Shown here one piece after another: positions 26,096 through 34,250 of a stretch of DNA of 40,820 nucleotides. Every line of letters starts with the position of its first letter. Within the stretch, counting starts at the first letter, position 1. The notes below the pieces were generated by a model. The model saw nothing but the letters and a program-made list of their open reading frames with translations, made no database searches and had not been told where the DNA came from. The position numbers and the translations under genes were made by a program. Source of the DNA: an uncultured Acidimicrobium sp. (lineage in GTDB: Bacteria; Actinomycetota; Acidimicrobiia; Acidimicrobiales; Ilumatobacteraceae); the NCBI GenBank assembly GCA_903895515.1, contig CAITUB010000117.1, positions 1 through 40,820 of the forward strand, read 5' to 3'.

Positions 26096-27289
26096 TTACG
26101 GGCGAGTGATGGCTGCAAGCATGGCCTGCAACTTGGCCTGGGTTTCTGCAAACTCTTCCTGCGGGTCACTGTCTGCCACTATGCCTCCACCTGCAAACAA
26201 GCGCGCTTGAGTGCGCGAGTCATTGAACTGTGCACAGCGAATTGCCACAGCAAAGACTCCGTTTCCACGGGCATCAAACCAACCTATTGCGCCTCCATAT
26301 TTATCGCGATCCATACCTTCGTACTGTGCAATGAGTTGCAACGCTTTGTCGCGAGGGAATCCACCGAGTGCGGGAGTAGGGGAAAGCGCAAGTGCCGCAT
26401 CGAGCACATGAATGTGTGGCTCCGAGAGCTTGCCCATCAACTGTGTGCCGAGGTGTTGGACGTTTGCGACTTGAACCACTGAAGGCTCAGCCTCCCAGTC
26501 AAGATATGAACAATGTGGCAGCAGCGTGTCGTGAACCATGTCGATTACCACACGGTGTTCAATTTGATTCTTTGCGCTTTCCAACAATTGTTTAGCCAAC
26601 AGTGCATCTTTTTGGGCATCTCCGGTGCGCGGTGTCGTGCCCGCAAGCGGGTGGCTGGAGATTTCGTCTCCATGAATAGCAACGAGCAGTTCCGGTGAAG
26701 CTCCAACGAATCCATCAAATGAGTAGCGGTAGCTGGTGCCAAAGGATGATCGAAGTCGGAGAAGTAGTTGATGAATGTCAATTGATGCATCAGTCTCAAC
26801 GAACACATCTCGCGCGATTACTGCCTTCGTAAGTTCACCGCTCCGCACCGAATTTCGGGCTGCCTCTACGGCGGCGATATATGTGGAAACGGGGACACCA
26901 TCGCGCACTTCAAAATGTGCAGGACTTGATTGTGTGGCATCTTGGTTGATTGCCGGGATTGGCGCATCATCAATAACCGTGACCCAGGTTTCGCCTTCTC
27001 GTGTCTTGCAAAACGTAACGGTTGGCAGGATGAAGTCGGCATCGCGGGATGTATCGAACGGAATCGATCCGAACATGATGGGACCTACGCCGAATTGAGC
27101 ATTGGGTGCCGAGTAATCAATGGTGCTTAACAACTCTCGAGCTTGGTGGGCGTTTGCTCGAGCTGAAACACCGATGGCGGCAAATCCGATTCCTTCACGA
27201 ACGAACAGAAAGCCAGTCGCGCCAGCAACATCATTGAGATCGATTTCACGATCTGTGATCTGTGCAAGCGGGAAAGACGTTGCCTTCAT
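26096..27289 (-). CDS. menF: Isochorismate synthase (MenF)
   Basis: 397 residues of the chorismate-binding family. GASPELLVAIHGDEISSHPLAGTTPR contains the usual ERLL-like and AGT motifs, followed by ALSPTPALGGFPRDKA and the terminal GGGIVADSDPQEE (Mg-binding Glu). This converts chorismate to isochorismate. The length and the PTPALGG motif fit isochorismate synthase better than anthranilate or aminodeoxychorismate synthase, and the neighbours are men genes. It follows menG by 8 bases in the same operon. Confidence 0.91.
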   Translation of the reverse strand: MKATSFPLAQITDREIDLNDVAGATGFLFVREGIGFAAIGVSARANAHQARELLSTIDYSAPNAQFGVGPIMFGSIPFDTSRDADFILPTVTFCKTREGETWVTVIDDAPIPAINQDATQSSPAHFEVRDGVPVSTYIAAVEAARNSVRSGELTKAVIARDVFVETDASIDIHQLLLRLRSSFGTSYRYSFDGFVGASPELLVAIHGDEISSHPLAGTTPRTGDAQKDALLAKQLLESAKNQIEHRVVIDMVHDTLLPHCSYLDWEAEPSVVQVANVQHLGTQLMGKLSEPHIHVLDAALALSPTPALGGFPRDKALQLIAQYEGMDRDKYGGAIGWFDARGNGVFAVAIRCAQFNDSRTQARLFAGGGIVADSDPQEEFAETQAKLQAMLAAITRP

Positions 27290-27297
27290 GCTGGCTG

Positions 27298-28011
27298 CTA
27301 TCGCTTCGTTGCGTGCATCAACTGGGTCAAGCCACCCGAAAGTTGTTCGTGACGAACATGCTCGAACCCGGCATCTTGGAGCATGCGTACAAGCTGTTCA
27401 GGGGCCGGTAGGTACGCCACGCTTTTCGGCAAATAGTTATAGGCCGCACGATTGGAAAGGAGCCCCCCAATGCGCGGTACAACTTTTCCAAAGTACACGC
27501 TGTTTCCCCAACGAATTACTGGATTTGTTGGAGTGCTCACATCGAGCAGGGCAATTCGCCCACCTGACTTTGTCACGCGAGCAATTTCGTGAAAGAACAC
27601 GTTGAGATCAACCAAATTACGCAGAGCAAAACCGCATGTGACTCCATCAACGGACTGCGTGGCGATTGGAAGGCGAAGGATGTCTGCCTGCACTCGTGGC
27701 GCATTGCTGTGATCTGCGGCAAGCATGCCAAACGACATATCGAATGAAAGCGGGTGTAGCCCCGCCCTGCGGAGGTTGATGCACAAGTCACCAGTGCCGC
27801 TTGCTAGGTCGAGTACCCGTGCGCCACGAGTGAGCGCAAGCTTTCGAACCGCAATTTTGCGCCAACGTGTATCAAGCCTGAAGGTCATGATGCGGTTCAC
27901 CAGGTCGTATCGCGGAGCTATCGCATCGAACATGTTCTGTACTACTTTTGCCTTCGCATCGCCCTGAGGAAGTTCCGGCGTGTCCCAAGCCACTTTGTCA
28001 GAATTGCTCAC
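27298..28011 (-). CDS. menG: Demethylmenaquinone methyltransferase (MenG/UbiE)
   Basis: 237 residues. The UbiE signature FDAIAPRYDLVNRIMTFRLD lies near 28-47, and SAM motif I VLDLASGTGDL is near 66-76. Later come VDGVTCGFALRNLVD and RVTKSGGRIALLDVS, all standard for UbiE/MenG, which makes the last methylation of menaquinone. Start GTG 28011 is 6 nt after TAACCT. Confidence 0.93.
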   Translation of the reverse strand: MSNSDKVAWDTPELPQGDAKAKVVQNMFDAIAPRYDLVNRIMTFRLDTRWRKIAVRKLALTRGARVLDLASGTGDLCINLRRAGLHPLSFDMSFGMLAADHSNAPRVQADILRLPIATQSVDGVTCGFALRNLVDLNVFFHEIARVTKSGGRIALLDVSTPTNPVIRWGNSVYFGKVVPRIGGLLSNRAAYNYLPKSVAYLPAPEQLVRMLQDAGFEHVRHEQLSGGLTQLMHATKR

Positions 28012-28017
28012 CTCGTC

Positions 28018-28023
28018 AGGTTA
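28018..28023 (-). promoter_or_regulatory. Leaderless -10 box TAACCT for menG-menF
   Basis: TAACCT, then GACGAG, then GTG 28011 on the minus strand, with no SD. Confidence 0.6.
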
Positions 28024-28058
28024 CGACACTCTCGGCAATACTTGATGGTTGACCTCGC

Positions 28059-28064
28059 TACTTT
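28059..28064 (+). promoter_or_regulatory. -10 box TACTTT for the acyl-CoA dehydrogenase operon
   Basis: TACTTT is followed by a purine-rich leader (AGGGAAAGG and GGGGA) ending at ATG 28091. This gene therefore looks leadered, unlike its divergent neighbour menG. Confidence 0.4.
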
Positions 28065-28090
28065 GTAGGCAGGGAAAGGTTTGGGGACCA

Positions 28091-29311
28091 ATGATCGATT
28101 TCACATTTACGCCAGAGATTGAAGCGGTGCGGCTGAAAGTTCGTGCTTTCATGGACGAACAAGTTCGCCCGCAGTGGGATGCAATCGATCAAAATGATCG
28201 CGCACAAGTGGTGAAGGCAATTGTCGCACTTCGCAAATCGGCGCGCGAAGACTGGAACCTGTGGCTTCCGCACATGCCAGCCGAGTGGGGCGGAATGGGA
28301 CTTGGTCCAACTGCGATGGCCGCAGTTTCGGCTGAAGCAGCCAAGGTCAGTATTGGACCTTATGTGTTAAATGCTCAAGCACCAGATGAAGGCAACCAGC
28401 ACACACTGTTGCATTGGGGAACACCTGAACAAAAGGAGAAATATCTTCGACCATTATGCGAGGGTCGTGTGCGTTCATGTTTTGCTATGACCGAACCTGA
28501 AGTTGCGGGAAGCGATCCGACCCTTATTAAAACATTTGCTTACAAAGACGGCGATGAATGGGTGATCAACGGTCATAAGTGGTTTATTTCTGGTGCGCGC
28601 GGCGCTCAGTTCGCTTTGCTTGTTGCACGTACTGAAGAAGACCCGGATTTGCCGCAAGCGGCTAACTCGTGTTTCATCGTGGACATACCAAGCGAAGGCT
28701 GGAACATTGTTCGTGACGTAGAAACAATGTCCGGTGGGCATAACCATTGCGAAATTGAAATTAAAGATTTGCGAGTTTCGAACTCGAACATGCTTGGTGG
28801 TAGAGGACAAGGACATCTCCTTGGTCAGTATCGCCTCGGACCTGCTCGCCTTGCACATTGCATGCGCTGGATTGCACAAGCCGAAACAGCACTAGACATG
28901 ATGGTGGCTCGCGCACTTGAACGTTATTCACACGGATCTTTGCTTGCAGAGAAGCAAGGAATTCAGTGGCTGATTGCCGATTCGGCAATGGAGATGTACC
29001 AAGGAAAGTTGATGATTCTGCATGCTGCGTACAAGATTGAACATGGCATGGATTTCACCAGTGAAGTCAGCATGACCAAGCACTTCGTTGCGAACAGCTT
29101 GTGGAGAATCATCGATCGCGCTATCCAGGTACATGGTGCGCTCGGGTACAGCACAGACACACCACTGGCAGGAATGTTGCAACAAGCCCGCTGGAGTCGC
29201 TTCGCAGATGGCGCCGATGAAATTCACCAAATGCGGATTGCGCAGCGCACCATTGCCGCATATAAGGATTTTGGAACAACCAAGAAAGCAACAGGAGATC
29301 TCCCATTATGA
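28091..29311 (+). CDS. Acyl-CoA dehydrogenase
   Basis: 406 residues from ATG 28091 (MIDFTFTPEIEAVR); the frame runs 14 codons further upstream without support. FAD/acyl-CoA motifs are CFAMTEPEVAGSDP near 130-143, VINGHKWFISGA near 158-169, and the C-terminal RAIQVHGALGYSTDTPL. There is no Glu in the usual short-chain position, and the layout resembles the ACAD10/11-like group. It catalyses alpha,beta-desaturation of an acyl-CoA of unknown chain. The stop overlaps the LLM gene start (ATGA). Confidence 0.88.
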   Translation: MIDFTFTPEIEAVRLKVRAFMDEQVRPQWDAIDQNDRAQVVKAIVALRKSAREDWNLWLPHMPAEWGGMGLGPTAMAAVSAEAAKVSIGPYVLNAQAPDEGNQHTLLHWGTPEQKEKYLRPLCEGRVRSCFAMTEPEVAGSDPTLIKTFAYKDGDEWVINGHKWFISGARGAQFALLVARTEEDPDLPQAANSCFIVDIPSEGWNIVRDVETMSGGHNHCEIEIKDLRVSNSNMLGGRGQGHLLGQYRLGPARLAHCMRWIAQAETALDMMVARALERYSHGSLLAEKQGIQWLIADSAMEMYQGKLMILHAAYKIEHGMDFTSEVSMTKHFVANSLWRIIDRAIQVHGALGYSTDTPLAGMLQQARWSRFADGADEIHQMRIAQRTIAAYKDFGTTKKATGDLPL

Positions 29312-30273
29312 GTAAGCAAGACATCACGTTTGGTGTATTCATGCCGCAGGGCTGGAAAATGGAATTGGTAGGAATTCCCAGTGCAACCGACAAGTGGAAA
29401 GCAGCCGTAGACATTGCGGTTACAGCCGAACAGCTCGGGTTTGACTCCATTTGGGTGTACGACCACTTTCACAACGTTCCACGCCCAGCGCACGAGACCG
29501 TGTTTGAGTGCTGGACGGTAATGGCTGCAATCAGTCAGCTCACTTCGCGTATTCGCCTAGGCCAAATGGTGGGCTGCAACTTGTATCGACCGCCTGCGCT
29601 GTTGGCAAAGATCACCAGCACGCTTGACGTTATTTCTGGTGGTCGACTTGATTGGGGTATTGGGGCAGGATGGTATGAGAACGAGTGCCGCGGATATGGA
29701 TATGAGTTTCCCGTTCCAAAAGATCGCATTGCCATGCTTCGTGAGTGCGTAGAAATTGTGAAGATGATGTGGTCACAGGAAGAAACCACATACGACGGCA
29801 AGTACTACCAACTTGTTCGTGCAAATTGTGACCCTAAACCTTTGCAAGCTCCACGTCCGCCAATTTGGATTGGTGGCGGTGGAGAGCAACTCACGTTGCG
29901 AGTTGTTGCACAGCATGCCGATTACTCAAACTTTGGTGGCACCGCGGAGGATTTCTCTCGCAAAGTGGAAATCTTGAAAGGTCACTGCTTGAAAGTTGGG
30001 AGAGACGAGTCTGAGATCAAAAAGACCACATCAGGCGAGATCCTCATTCGCGACACCGAAAAGGAACTCCGCGAATACCAAATTGCCAGTGGTCGTGGCG
30101 ATCAGTTTGAGCAATGGAGCAACGCAAACTTCATTGGCACACCAGATCAGGTTGCTGAACGAATTGCTGATTTCGTTAAACGAGGATGCAGCGGATTCAT
30201 ACCTTGGTGCGTCGATTATCCGGATAAGCAAACGCTTACCGAGTTTGCAAAAATTATGAAGACGTACCGCTAA
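29308..30273 (+). CDS. LLM-class (luciferase-like) F420-dependent oxidoreductase
   Basis: 321 residues, TIM-barrel luciferase-like family. Conserved FDSIWVYDHFHNVPRP near 50-65, LGQMVGCNLYRPPALLAK, GRLDWGIGAGWYENECRGYG near 111-130, and RPPIWIGGGGEQ. These signs match actinobacterial F420-dependent members, so F420 rather than FMN is likely. The substrate is unknown. Translationally coupled to the acyl-CoA dehydrogenase, suggesting a shared catabolic step. Confidence 0.85.
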   Translation: MSKQDITFGVFMPQGWKMELVGIPSATDKWKAAVDIAVTAEQLGFDSIWVYDHFHNVPRPAHETVFECWTVMAAISQLTSRIRLGQMVGCNLYRPPALLAKITSTLDVISGGRLDWGIGAGWYENECRGYGYEFPVPKDRIAMLRECVEIVKMMWSQEETTYDGKYYQLVRANCDPKPLQAPRPPIWIGGGGEQLTLRVVAQHADYSNFGGTAEDFSRKVEILKGHCLKVGRDESEIKKTTSGEILIRDTEKELREYQIASGRGDQFEQWSNANFIGTPDQVAERIADFVKRGCSGFIPWCVDYPDKQTLTEFAKIMKTYR

Positions 30274-30277
30274 CTAT

Positions 30278-30733
30278 TTAGTAGTAGTGGCGGAAAATAA
30301 TTTCAGCAACACACGAAGGTTTTGTAGCGCCTTCACACTCAAACGTCGTTTCAAGAATTACTTGAGCGCCGCCAGCGATCTCGGTCGCCTCGAGAAGTTT
30401 GACTCCCGCACGAACTTTTGCGCCAACCGGAACCGGTGCCATAAAGCGAACTTTGTTCGTTCCGTAATTGACGCCCATCTTGACGCCTTCAACTTTCCAA
30501 ATTTGTCCGATCAACACCGGCGCCAAAGAGAGCGTGAGGTAACCGTGTGCAATGGTCTGACCAAATGGTCCAGACTTGGCGCGCTCGGTGTCCAAGTGAA
30601 TCCACTGGTGGTCTCCGGTGGCATCTGCGAACAGTTGTACCTGCTCTTGAGTAACCGTGAGGTATTCGCTGTATCCAAGATGTTGGCCAACATGAGCCAT
30701 GAGGTCTGCTTGATCTTTAATGATGGTTGCCAT
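30278..30733 (-). CDS. MaoC-like (R)-specific enoyl-CoA hydratase
   Basis: 151 residues from ATG 30733 (MATIIKDQADLMAH). Hot-dog fold with the hydratase motif ADATGDHQWIHLD near 51-63 (catalytic Asp and His) and GPFGQTIAHGYLTLSL. Hydrates enoyl-CoA; closest in look to actinobacterial Rv0130-type proteins. A weak leaderless box CACACT lies 6 nt before ATG (30740-30745). The stop lies 4 bases from the convergent LLM stop. Confidence 0.87.
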   Translation of the reverse strand: MATIIKDQADLMAHVGQHLGYSEYLTVTQEQVQLFADATGDHQWIHLDTERAKSGPFGQTIAHGYLTLSLAPVLIGQIWKVEGVKMGVNYGTNKVRFMAPVPVGAKVRAGVKLLEATEIAGGAQVILETTFECEGATKPSCVAEIIFRHYY

Positions 30734-30784
30734 GTCTTCAGTGTGGCAGAAAAGCCACCCATGCTGCGAACTCAAGTGTTCGAG

Positions 30785-31183
30785 CTAGTGGAACCACACC
30801 TTTTGGTGAGCGCGACTTTGGGTGTGTAGCAGCAGGGCAATCAAGGCAATGTCGAATGCTGCGTTGAGGAATGAATGGGCGATCAAGGATCGATAGACGA
30901 TCAAGTTAGAGACGAATGGCGAGAATGCAGCAACGAGAGCGATTTTGTAGCCAATCTTGAGATCATTGGCCATGAGTAGACCGCCAAGCACGTGAGCAGC
31001 TATCACAACAAGCCCGTACACAGGGCCAAATGCGTACACCTGACGGATGTAACCGATTTCCATCTGGCTATCCATGAAATTTGCCAATGCAAAAAAACCA
31101 TTGATGTATAGCAACCACGTAGCAATCTGCAACGTTTGCGGTTGCATTCGATCAAACCATTTCTTCCAATTGATGTTCTGCAC
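30785..31183 (-). CDS. Small four-helix membrane protein of unknown function
   Basis: 132 residues. Four predicted helices at about 18-37, 45-68, 78-98 and 103-121, with charged ends. No family recognised. GTG 31183 is the start in frame (VQNINWKKWFDR). An ATG at 31191 belongs to another frame. It is probably expressed from the gap to era and may run on into the maoC-like gene 51 bases downstream. Confidence 0.65.
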   Translation of the reverse strand: MQNINWKKWFDRMQPQTLQIATWLLYINGFFALANFMDSQMEIGYIRQVYAFGPVYGLVVIAAHVLGGLLMANDLKIGYKIALVAAFSPFVSNLIVYRSLIAHSFLNAAFDIALIALLLHTQSRAHQKVWFH

Positions 31184-31202
31184 CGTTTCATTCTTGCAGA
31201 AC

Positions 31203-31208
31203 TAGTCT
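31203..31208 (+). promoter_or_regulatory. Leaderless -10 box TAGTCT for era
   Basis: TAGTCT, then GTAGTT, then ATG 31215. The ten bases TAGTCTGTAG recur at the same place before glyS. Confidence 0.65.
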
Positions 31209-31214
31209 GTAGTT

Positions 31215-32054
31215 ATGCGTTCAGGCTTTGTTTCACTTGTCGGACGCCCAAACGTTGGAAAATCAACTTTGGTCAATGCTCTCTGTGGCTCAAAGGTCAG
31301 CATTGTTTCCGACAAGCCTCAAACCACTCGTACTCGAATTCGCGGCGTAGTTACCAAAGATGACTATCAAATCATTTTTGTTGATACTCCCGGATTGCAT
31401 AAGGCGGTAAGCGCTTTGGGTGAGCGTGTGAACGCAACAGCACTCGAATCGACAAAAGATGTTGACGTGGTGTGTTTAGTAATTGATGCGACGCAGCCGT
31501 TTGGTTCTGGCGATCAATGGGTTGCTAGCCACATTGACATGGCAAAAGCGATTGTCATTCTGAACAAAATTGATCGAGCATCACCACAGCAAATTCTGAA
31601 GCAATTGACGAAGCTGAGTGAATTGGGTGCGTCTGAATACTTTCCCGTAAGCGCGCAAACCGGAGCTGGTGTTGCTGAACTTGCTGAGCATCTAGGAAAA
31701 CTCTTGCCGGAAGGTGAACAGTTGTACCCAACGGAGATGACAACAGAGACTTCACCGGGCGAGTGGGTTGCGGAACTAGTGAGAGAGCAGTTGCTGGCAC
31801 TTACGTTTGACGAGTTGCCATATTCCATTGCAACACGTGTTACCGAATGGGAAGACGACAAAGTTCGTTGCGAGATTGTCGTGGAACGTGACAGCCAAAA
31901 AGGAATGGTCATTGGCAAGGGCGGCTTACTGCTGAAAGAAGTGGGAATAGCTGTACGCAAACAGTTGCCAAAGGGCATCTATTTAGAACTAGCCGTTGTG
32001 GTTGATAAAAACTGGCAGCAACGCGCCGACCGTGTTGAACGACTTGGGTACTAG
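31215..32054 (+). CDS. era: GTPase Era
   Basis: 279 residues. GTPase motifs are G1 GRPNVGKST near 8-16, G3 DTPG near 55, and G4 NKID near 117, with the Era switch KPQTTRTRI near 36-44. The C-terminal KH domain has GMVIGKGGLLLKEVG. Era binds the 16S rRNA 3' end and assists 30S assembly. Its TAG directly abuts the TAA of the convergent lipoprotein gene (TAGTTA, 32052-32057). Confidence 0.94.
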   Translation: MRSGFVSLVGRPNVGKSTLVNALCGSKVSIVSDKPQTTRTRIRGVVTKDDYQIIFVDTPGLHKAVSALGERVNATALESTKDVDVVCLVIDATQPFGSGDQWVASHIDMAKAIVILNKIDRASPQQILKQLTKLSELGASEYFPVSAQTGAGVAELAEHLGKLLPEGEQLYPTEMTTETSPGEWVAELVREQLLALTFDELPYSIATRVTEWEDDKVRCEIVVERDSQKGMVIGKGGLLLKEVGIAVRKQLPKGIYLELAVVVDKNWQQRADRVERLGY

Positions 32055-32663
32055 TTACTTCGTAATCAACATTTTGTAATCGTCGAACGTAACTGGAGTT
32101 CCGACTCCAGCGATGTCTCCTCGACCGCGAGGCACGCCAATGGGTTTCCCGCCAACGCTAAATGTGACTTGTCCGATTCCGGGCTGACTCGTGAGAGTCA
32201 ACACGATTTGTGCGATCGCTAAGCGCTGTTCATTCGGTTTGATCGAATCGAGATACCCGCGTTTCGAATTCACATTTGCAACTCCGCCGATCACGTCAAT
32301 AGAAGCGGCAAACGCCGAAGGAAGGAGAGTCTTCACCTTGGAGTGAGCAGGATCTGGAAGCCCGGCGATTAACGCAGTGAACACCCCTTGCAGATCGGTG
32401 GGAGAAGGGATCTCTAATCGGACTCGTACTAGTGAGGACGACTTAACGAAAAACAGATCTGCCGTTTCATATGTGGTTCCAGCAACTGTGGTTGGCACCA
32501 CTACTGGGATGGTTGTAGTCGGGGCGGACGTTTCGGGTGAGTTCAATCCAAACGGAATGTCGTTTGGGTCTACTTCGTTGAAGGATCCTGATTTTGGGAC
32601 AGCGCAAGCAGCGAGTAATACGCACAGAACACCAAAGCGGAAAGGCCGGAGTTGATTCGTCAT
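32055..32663 (-). CDS. GerMN-domain lipoprotein, LpqB-like partner of the histidine kinase
   Basis: 202 residues. Signal peptide with lipobox LLAAC, so the protein is lipid-anchored. A Pro/Thr linker follows, then a GerMN domain (about 65-195) with FFVKSSSLVRV, ALIAGLPDP, TLLPSAF, LAIAQIVLTLTSQPGIGQV and FSVGGKP. In many Actinomycetota an LpqB lipoprotein with GerMN domains follows the MtrB kinase gene. Here the gene follows an MtrB-like kinase with an ATGA overlap. It is much shorter than LpqB, with no beta-propeller, so the relation is functional inference. Confidence 0.82.
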   Translation of the reverse strand: MTNQLRPFRFGVLCVLLAACAVPKSGSFNEVDPNDIPFGLNSPETSAPTTTIPVVVPTTVAGTTYETADLFFVKSSSLVRVRLEIPSPTDLQGVFTALIAGLPDPAHSKVKTLLPSAFAASIDVIGGVANVNSKRGYLDSIKPNEQRLAIAQIVLTLTSQPGIGQVTFSVGGKPIGVPRGRGDIAGVGTPVTFDDYKMLITK

Positions 32664-34081
32664 ATTTGATGTTCGTTCTTCGGAAATGAGATGACAAAGA
32701 TAGAGCCACCTTCCGGTGATTGCTCTACGTGTGCCTCGCCATGTAGTGCGTGAGCATGCTCGTTCACGATTGCTAACCCAAGACCACTGCCTTTGCTATT
32801 GCGAGAAGCCGTCCCGCGCGCAAATCGATCGAAGATTTGTGTTCTCTCGCTGGAGGCAACACCTGGTCCAGCATCGTGCACTGCAAGCGTGAAGTTGTTT
32901 CCTTCGCTAGCCAAAGTAACTTGCGTGGCGCCATCTGCGTGATCTCTAGCATTTTCCAAAAGATTGACAAGAATGCGTTCGATGCGTCGACGATCAAGTT
33001 TGGTTTCGTCGTCAGCTTGAGTCTCGCCATCAGAAGATTGCACTGAACTAATAAACGGAACTTCTCCAAAGCCGTATCTGTGCATGATCCTGTAGATGAG
33101 ATCATTGAGTTGAACGTTCTCGGTCTCGTGGTCTACAACATGGGCGTCAAGTCGAGAAAGTTCCAACAAATCAAGAACAGTTCTATCAAATCGCTCAATC
33201 TGCTTTTGCATGATGTCGATTGCTTGCTGATTGCGTTCTGAAAATTCAGATTTACGCGACACGAGCACATCTGCTGCAGCAGAAAGCGCGGTTACGGGAG
33301 AGCGCAATTCATGGCTCACGTCGCTTGCAAAGCGTTGTTCCCGTTCAATGCGTTGCTGAACGGCATTTGCCATCTCGTTAAACGACACAACCAGACGTTC
33401 AAGGTCTGAATCATCCTCATGCACAAGGCGCGTATCAAGCCCTCCCGTAGCGATTTTGTTCGCAGCAAGTGCTACTCGAGTGAGCGGTTGAAGAACGTTT
33501 TGACTCATGTAGAAGCCCAGCACACCAGCTAAAAGTGTGATGAGCACAACTCCGATCAGCAACGTAATTTGAATCGTACGAAGTGTATTTTCAACGTCAG
33601 CGACAGGGAATGCCTCAAAATAGTGAAGTCCAACCGAGGGGACTGCAACTCCGATTGCCTCGTACGGCCGATTTTCAAACTGGAAACGCTGACGACCGGT
33701 CTTGTTCTTCAGCGTCAGTTCAACCAGTTCTGATGGCAAGTTTGATTGTGTGAAGCGAAGCGGCTCTTGTGCGTAGAACAATGACGTTCTGCCTGGGCGC
33801 TCATCAAGTTGGACAACTGCATATCCGTTTTGCTCTGTTCGAATTTGGGTGATGAGGTCTGCGATGTTTGCACCATCCGTTTCAACGATGTTGCGCATCA
33901 GCTGGGCGTTGTTGAAAGCTTGGCGCTGCGCCACCTCTGATCGTTGGCCAAGCAGGTATGAACGGGTACTGGCGTAGGTCACCACACTGAGGGCAATCGC
34001 TGCAGCCATGGCTGCTATTCCGAAGAACAGCACCATTCGCTGTTTCAACCCAAACTTTGGGGGAAAGGTCAGCCGACTCAT
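32660..34081 (-). CDS. Sensor histidine kinase, MtrB-like
   Basis: 473 residues. Membrane helix near 16-38, an outside sensor region to about 170, a second helix near 173-195, HAMP to about 248, then the DHp domain with SDVSHELRSPVTAL (phospho-acceptor His near 255). The ATPase domain has NLLENARDHADG (N box), DAGPGV (G1) and GSGLGLAIVNEH (G2). Sequence style and the following lipoprotein point to MtrB. A degenerate -10 box CATGCT lies 6 nt before ATG. The divergent response regulator is 169 bases away. Confidence 0.87.
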   Translation of the reverse strand: MSRLTFPPKFGLKQRMVLFFGIAAMAAAIALSVVTYASTRSYLLGQRSEVAQRQAFNNAQLMRNIVETDGANIADLITQIRTEQNGYAVVQLDERPGRTSLFYAQEPLRFTQSNLPSELVELTLKNKTGRQRFQFENRPYEAIGVAVPSVGLHYFEAFPVADVENTLRTIQITLLIGVVLITLLAGVLGFYMSQNVLQPLTRVALAANKIATGGLDTRLVHEDDSDLERLVVSFNEMANAVQQRIEREQRFASDVSHELRSPVTALSAAADVLVSRKSEFSERNQQAIDIMQKQIERFDRTVLDLLELSRLDAHVVDHETENVQLNDLIYRIMHRYGFGEVPFISSVQSSDGETQADDETKLDRRRIERILVNLLENARDHADGATQVTLASEGNNFTLAVHDAGPGVASSERTQIFDRFARGTASRNSKGSGLGLAIVNEHAHALHGEAHVEQSPEGGSIFVISFPKNEHQI

Positions 34082-34113
34082 GGCTACAGCATGGCAGTAA
34101 AACGGTGAGACCG

Positions 34114-34156
34114 GAACCGGCGGGGCTCAAGGGGGAGCATGAACTCCCGCCGGTTC
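34114..34156. repeat. Perfect 11-bp inverted repeat between the kinase and response-regulator genes
   Basis: GAACCGGCGGG at 34114-34124 and CCCGCCGGTTC at 34146-34156 are exact reverse complements separated by 21 bases. Inside the loop a second small stem GCTC (34125-34128) / GAGC (34135-34138) is nested. The element fills much of the 169-base divergent gap. It is not followed by a T run. A regulator-binding site or cruciform is possible (inference). Confidence 0.6.
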
Positions 34157-34250
34157 GATAGGGAAATTCTGCACCCTGAAGATGACAAATGTTGATGATT
34201 TGTGTGCGTTTTCTGTAACAATTTGCCGAGTTCGGGCAGACTGCATAGCG

